This document shows positions 60,075 to 64,000 of a stretch of 64,000 nucleotides of DNA, piece by piece (positions within the stretch are counted from its first letter, which is position 1; every line of letters starts with the position of its first letter). Made by a program: the position numbers and the translations under genes. The stretch comes from Bradyrhizobium sp. SZCCHNS1050 (GTDB taxonomy: Bacteria > Pseudomonadota > Alphaproteobacteria > Rhizobiales > Xanthobacteraceae). The DNA is taken from NCBI RefSeq assembly GCF_032484785.1, contig NZ_JAUETR010000002.1, positions 620,001 through 684,000 of the forward strand, written 5' to 3'. Under the pieces are notes generated by a model. The model was not told the DNA's origin. It made no database searches and saw only the letters and a program-made list of their open reading frames with translations.

Positions 60075-60776
60075 ATGTCAAAGGAATCACAAAAGAAATC
60101 CTCCAACCCGGCGTCCTACGGGGCGATTGACGGGAACCGGCTCGCCACCGCGGCCAAGAAGGCCACCAAGAAGACGGCCAAACCGGCAGTGGCGAAAGCC
60201 GCCAAGACGACCTCTACCAAGACGACCTCCGCAAAGACCGCGACGTCCAAAGCCGCGACCACCAAAACGGGAGCTGCGAAGGCCGGGCCCAGGACGCCAG
60301 CGACCACTGGAACGGGCCTCACCGAGGGCGTCAAGGCACCCGCGTTCAAGCTGCCGCGCGATGGCGGCGGAACCGTTTCGCTGGCCGACTACAGCGGCCA
60401 GAAGCTCGTGCTGTTCTTCTATCCCAAGGCCAATACGCCCGGTTGCACCAAGGAGGCGATCGACTTCACCCGCCTGTCGAAGGACTTCGCGGCCGCCGGC
60501 GCCGCAGTGCTCGGCGTCTCCGCCGATTCGGTCAAGGCGCAGGACAATTTCCGCGACAAGCACGATCTCGCCGTGCCCCTGATCTCGGACGAGACACATG
60601 AGATGCTGGGGGCCTACGGCGCCTGGGGCGAGAAGTCGCTCTATGGCCGCAAGTTTCTCGGCATCATCCGAAGCACCGTCTTGATCGGCGCCGACGGCCG
60701 CGTCGCCAAAGTGTGGCGCAACGTCAAGGTCGACGGCCATGCCGACGCGGTGCTCGCGGCGGCGCGCGCGCTCTGA
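60075..60776 (+). CDS. bcp: Bcp-type peroxiredoxin with lysine/alanine-rich N-terminal tail
   Basis: A 233-residue thioredoxin-fold peroxidase. The catalytic segment FFYPKANTPGCTKEAIDF holds the peroxidatic Cys124; the resolving Cys found five residues later in E. coli BCP is Ile129 here, so the enzyme is 1-Cys or uses another Cys or partner. No other Cys is visible downstream. Residues 1-80 are a Lys/Ala/Thr-rich tail (KKATKKTAKPAVAKAAK) resembling histone H1-like tails, suggesting nucleic-acid binding. A GGAAGG site precedes the ATG. Confidence 0.92.
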   Translation: MSKESQKKSSNPASYGAIDGNRLATAAKKATKKTAKPAVAKAAKTTSTKTTSAKTATSKAATTKTGAAKAGPRTPATTGTGLTEGVKAPAFKLPRDGGGTVSLADYSGQKLVLFFYPKANTPGCTKEAIDFTRLSKDFAAAGAAVLGVSADSVKAQDNFRDKHDLAVPLISDETHEMLGAYGAWGEKSLYGRKFLGIIRSTVLIGADGRVAKVWRNVKVDGHADAVLAAARAL

Positions 60777-60881
60777 GAATGCGCCTGACGGCGTTGGCGG
60801 AAAATTAACCATGCAGGGGTCAAATCGCTCCCGTAAATGACGCCGCTGGAACGACGATCTCCGGCCGGCGCGGGAGTGCCG

Positions 60882-62246
60882 ATGTCGTATCGTTCCGGCC
60901 ATCACGCCGAATATCCCCAGCACCATTCTCATGACCGTGGGCACGCCCATCACCATCGGCGCGCCCCCGTCAGCCATCCGGCGCCGGTCGCGGCCGCGTC
61001 GCAGAGCGACTACACGCTGGTGCATGCCGGCAAGCAGGTGCGCATCGGCCCGGTGGTATTCTGGATCGTGGTCGGCACCGTCAGCCTGCTCGGGCTGTGG
61101 TCGGCGGCGACCGCGACCTATTTCGCGTTTCGCGACGACGTGCTGACGCGGCTGATCGCGCGCCAGGCCGAGATGCAATACGCCTATGAGGACCGCATCG
61201 CCGAGCTACGCGCCAAGGTCGATCGCGCCACCAGCCGGCAATTGCTCGACCAGGAGCAGTTCGACCAGAAGCTCGACCAGATCCTGAAGCGCCAGAGCGC
61301 GCTTGAAGGCCGCGCCACCGCGCTCGGCAGCATGCCCGACATCACCGGCTCGATCCGCGCCCCGGCGCGCGCGCCTGTCGCGATCGAGCCGCCGTCGGCG
61401 CCAGCCACGCCCAAGCCGTCGCCGATCAGCGACACCGTGATCTTCACCGCGCCGCCGGACCGCGAGGCCCGGCTCGAATCGCGCAGCCCCGTGATGGCCA
61501 ACGCGCAGCCGAACCCATCGACCAAGCTCGCCGGCGTCGACAACGTGCTGACGCGGTTGACGCGCTCGCTCGACCAGGTCGAGGCCCGGCAGATCGCGAT
61601 GCTGTCCTCGGCCGAGGAGACGCTGGAATCGAAGCTCCGCCGGATGCGCGGCGTCATCACCGATCTCGGCCTCGACATGGGTCAGCTCGAAGCGGCGGCA
61701 CCGAAGGGCGGCATGGGCGGCCCGTACGTGCCGGTCAAGCTCGGCGCCGAATCCGGTCCGTTCGAGCGCCAGCTCTACCGCATCAGCATCACCCGCGCCC
61801 AGGTCGAGAAGATGAATCGCACGCTGTCGCTGGTGCCCTATCGCAAGCCGGTGATCGGCGAGGTCGAGTTCACCTCCGGCTTCGGCGTGCGCTCCGATCC
61901 GTTTCTCGGCCGACCAGCCATGCACACCGGCCTCGACTTCCGCGCCGCCACCGGCGATCCGGTCCGCGTCACCGCCAACGGCAAGGTGGTCAACGCCGGC
62001 TGGGCCGGCGGCTACGGCCGCATGGTCGAGGTTGATCACGGCAACGGCCTCTCCACCCGCTACGGCCATCTCTCCGAGATCAACGTCAAGATCGGCCAGC
62101 ATGTGAAGATCGGCGACATCATCGGCGAGGTCGGCTCGACCGGCCGCTCGACCGGCCCGCATCTGCACTACGAGACCCGCATCGACGGCGAAGCCGTCGA
62201 CCCGCAGAAATTCCTGCGCGCCGGCGTCCGGCTGAGCGCGGGCTAG
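60882..62246 (+). CDS. M23-family metallopeptidase with membrane anchor and coiled coil
   Basis: A 454-residue LytM-domain protein. The ATG at 60882 is preferred because GGGAG lies 5 bases before it; an in-frame ATG at 60837 would add 15 residues. The first 45 residues are His-rich (HHSHDRGHAHHH). One membrane helix sits at about 58-80, then a coiled coil (90-140) and Pro-rich linker. The C-terminal M23 domain has His348 and Asp352 in MHTGLDF and His427/His429 in PHLHYE, with all zinc and catalytic positions kept. Topology resembles septal or envelope peptidases of Rhizobiales. Convergent with the LysM gene. Confidence 0.92.
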   Translation: MSYRSGHHAEYPQHHSHDRGHAHHHRRAPVSHPAPVAAASQSDYTLVHAGKQVRIGPVVFWIVVGTVSLLGLWSAATATYFAFRDDVLTRLIARQAEMQYAYEDRIAELRAKVDRATSRQLLDQEQFDQKLDQILKRQSALEGRATALGSMPDITGSIRAPARAPVAIEPPSAPATPKPSPISDTVIFTAPPDREARLESRSPVMANAQPNPSTKLAGVDNVLTRLTRSLDQVEARQIAMLSSAEETLESKLRRMRGVITDLGLDMGQLEAAAPKGGMGGPYVPVKLGAESGPFERQLYRISITRAQVEKMNRTLSLVPYRKPVIGEVEFTSGFGVRSDPFLGRPAMHTGLDFRAATGDPVRVTANGKVVNAGWAGGYGRMVEVDHGNGLSTRYGHLSEINVKIGQHVKIGDIIGEVGSTGRSTGPHLHYETRIDGEAVDPQKFLRAGVRLSAG

Positions 62247-62309
62247 GTCAGTCAGCTCACATCAAGTTGGTGCGGTGCAGCGCCCCGCGGGTGCGCTCCG
62301 GAGCCGGAC

Positions 62310-63539
62310 CTATCGCTTGGCCGGGAGCATGAAGACCTGCCCCGGATAGATCAGATCGGGACTTCGGATCTGCTCCCGGTTTGCCTTGTAGATGACCGCG
62401 TAGCGCGTGCCGCCCCCGAGCAGGCGGCGGCTGATGTGCCACAAGCTATCGCCGCGGGCGACCGTGACCGTCGTCATCTTCGGCTCGCCTCTGGCAGCGG
62501 GCACGATCGCCTCACGCGGGTTGCCTGCAGCCGCGACCAGCGTGGACTGAGCGGCCGCGCGTGCCTTGGCCGTCTCGGCCCCCGCAACAACCGAGGACAG
62601 CGATGCAGTCGTCGCGTCGTCGGGCAGGCTCAACGGGACCTCGGCGCGCGCCTGGACGGAGCCGGATGCCGGATCGACCTCGTCGAGCCTGATCCGGTCT
62701 TTGCCCGCCCGGCTGACGTCCTTGCCGATCGCGATGCTGAGACGTCCGTCGGCACCCGCCACCGTCGATGAGATCAGGCGATCGTTCAAATAAAGCCTCA
62801 CCGTCGCGCCCGGACGCGCCCGGCCGTTGACGCGCAGGACGCCATTCGTCTCGTGATCCACCGCGTCCACCGCCAGCGCCTGCGGGATCGCGCCGGCCGG
62901 CTTCGACAGAACGCGCGTCGGCTCATCCGGCGACAGCAGAGCCACCGTGGCCTGCTGCCGCCCGGCCTCGACGTTCACCGCCACGCTCTGCTTCGACGTC
63001 ACCTCGTGTCCGTCGGCGAGCTTCGATCGCAGGGTCAGATCGTAGGTTCCGGCAGGGAGACGGGGCGGCACCATGGCGAACTGTCCGGCCCGGTCGGCAA
63101 CGACGCGGTCATGAACCTCGCCGTTGCGCAGCAGCTCCACGGTGGCGCCGGGCGCCGCGCGCCCGGCGACGACGGCGTCGCCCGAAGGAGCGACGTTGAC
63201 GACATCGAACGCCGGACCATCGCTTTCGGCGCCCGACTGTGGAACCAGCGGGCCCAGCGCGTCGGCAAGACCACTCGCCTGCTGCTGCATCGTCGCAAGC
63301 GGGCTCGCGCCGCGACCATGGTCCGCGGCGGACGGCGCTTGCTCGGCGGTCGGAACCGATGCGGACTGGCCCGGCGCTTCGGCCGCCGGGATTGCCGCTC
63401 CGCTCGCGGCCGTTCTGTCCCGCCCGATGATCGGGACGTCACGGACCAGGGCGGGATCGAACACGACGACCAGCGCTGCCGCCGGGACAACGAGGGCCGC
63501 GACCCCAAGAATGATCCGGATCACCGGCTTGCCGCTCAT
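62310..63539 (-). CDS. LysM-domain envelope protein
   Basis: A 409-residue protein. A membrane anchor or signal sequence lies at about 6-26 (IRIILGVAALVVPAAALVVVF). A Pro/Ala/Ser-rich stretch and two bacterial Ig-like beta domains follow (SGDAVVAGRAAPGATVELLRNG, and VNGRARPGATVRLYLND). The C-terminal LysM domain (about 355-405) reads VARGDSLWHISRRLLGGGTRYAVIYKAN and IYPGQVFMLP, binding peptidoglycan. The ATG at 63539 is chosen because GAGG lies 7 bases before it; an ATG two codons earlier is too close. Confidence 0.9.
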   Translation of the reverse strand: MSGKPVIRIILGVAALVVPAAALVVVFDPALVRDVPIIGRDRTAASGAAIPAAEAPGQSASVPTAEQAPSAADHGRGASPLATMQQQASGLADALGPLVPQSGAESDGPAFDVVNVAPSGDAVVAGRAAPGATVELLRNGEVHDRVVADRAGQFAMVPPRLPAGTYDLTLRSKLADGHEVTSKQSVAVNVEAGRQQATVALLSPDEPTRVLSKPAGAIPQALAVDAVDHETNGVLRVNGRARPGATVRLYLNDRLISSTVAGADGRLSIAIGKDVSRAGKDRIRLDEVDPASGSVQARAEVPLSLPDDATTASLSSVVAGAETAKARAAAQSTLVAAAGNPREAIVPAARGEPKMTTVTVARGDSLWHISRRLLGGGTRYAVIYKANREQIRSPDLIYPGQVFMLPAKR

Positions 63540-63710
63540 GATCATGCCTCGGTCCGTTGCTGGTCGCGTCGATCGCGCGTGTGTCGAGCCATACCATCCG
63601 GTCCGGCGAAACACCAATTGCAGCCGGGCGGGCACGACACCGGACAATTCCGGGATACCGGCCGCCGAGGCCGCCCATGGCTGGCCCGGCCGCGCCCGGA
63701 CCCGACCGGC

Positions 63711-63956
63711 TCACGCCGCGCCGAGCGCATCGACAAAGCGCGACAAATCTTCCCACAACTCGCCCGGCTCCTCGAGGCCGATGCTGAGCCGCACCAGCAC
63801 ATCCTTGAGCGCCTTGCGCAAGGCCAGATCCCTCACCGTGATCGCGCCGAGCAGCAGGTCGGAATGGTCGCCGACCGCGGGCACGAGACAACATCCGGTC
63901 ATTTGCGCGACGCGCGTGCCCTGCTCCGGCCTTCGGACGCAATCTGCGCCGCGCAT
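63711..63956 (-). pseudogene. C-terminal remnant resembling a Cys/Met-metabolism PLP enzyme
   Basis: An 81-codon open frame ending at 63711. Its last part, VLVRLSIGLEEPGELWEDLSRFVDAL, matches the C-terminal signature of the cystathionine lyase/synthase family. The expected preceding segment (an SLGGxESL-type motif) is not seen, and upstream the open frame shifts: another frame coming from the window edge stops near 63898. Either the gene is degenerate or the true reading continues past the window with a frameshift. The window ends here, so this cannot be settled. Confidence 0.35.
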
Positions 63957-64000
63957 TCGGCGAACACCTGGCGCAGGAATTTGTGGCTGGAGTCCTGATC

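Overview
The window is chromosomal DNA from a high-GC alphaproteobacterium, most likely Bradyrhizobium or a close relative. This is inferred from several things together: dense GC-rich genes, a class I PHA synthase, the short (type 2) form of ArgC, a sufBCDSTA operon, a GrlR-type regulator, small porin-like outer membrane proteins, and GC-rich palindromic intergenic repeats. Most of the 64 kb is housekeeping or ordinary accessory content. No tRNA, rRNA or CRISPR array was seen.

Layout. 1-8.5 kb: the end of an M23 peptidase; a divergent carboxymuconolactone decarboxylase/MarR pair with two inverted repeats between them; a lytic transglycosylase; a tandem-duplicated protein of unknown function; an AT-richer orphan; a NYN-LOTUS nuclease-like protein; a GrlR-like protein; and a 2H phosphoesterase/serine hydrolase pair. 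8.6-10.45 kb is a non-genic island. It holds a structured repeat and a second palindromic repeat split by an IS110-family element. The leader of that IS folds into two matching hairpins with internal loops, and their loop sequences match the two element-chromosome junctions. I read this as a bridge RNA programmed for the repeat, and it is the most interesting thing in the window.

10.4-21.4 kb: recJ, a soluble chemotaxis-like protein, a haloacid dehalogenase-like enzyme, glpX, hom, an AlaC-like aminotransferase, a lipoprotein, phaC and a MAPEG protein. 21.4-27.3 kb: a sugar uptake and oxidation operon (binding protein, two permeases, Gfo/Idh dehydrogenase, ThuA-like protein, LacI regulator). 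It resembles rhizobial thu loci but has no ATPase gene, and a perfect 8+2+8 palindrome lies upstream. 27.5-31.3 kb: ilvA, argC, a PaiB-like protein with a possible attenuator-like leader, and a DedA protein. 31.5-41.3 kb: parE, a porin-like protein with a strong terminator, an SDR, a secreted caspase-like protein, a DEAD-box helicase, a diguanylate cyclase and a TfoX-like protein.

41.4-48.4 kb is the Fe-S assembly operon: a NifS-like desulfurase, then sufB, sufC, sufD, sufS, sufT and sufA, several with 4-bp overlaps. 48.5-64 kb: a membrane LytTR regulator, an alpha/beta hydrolase, a composite palindromic repeat, a GST behind a striking dyad array, anmK, tyrS, an MFS transporter, a frameshifted chemotaxis-gene remnant, a large AsmA/DUF3971 protein, a Bcp-type peroxiredoxin with a lysine/alanine-rich tail, an M23 peptidase, a LysM protein and the degenerate end of a PLP-enzyme gene. 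Cell-envelope genes (M23 proteins, transglycosylase, anmK, LysM, AsmA-like) recur across the window.
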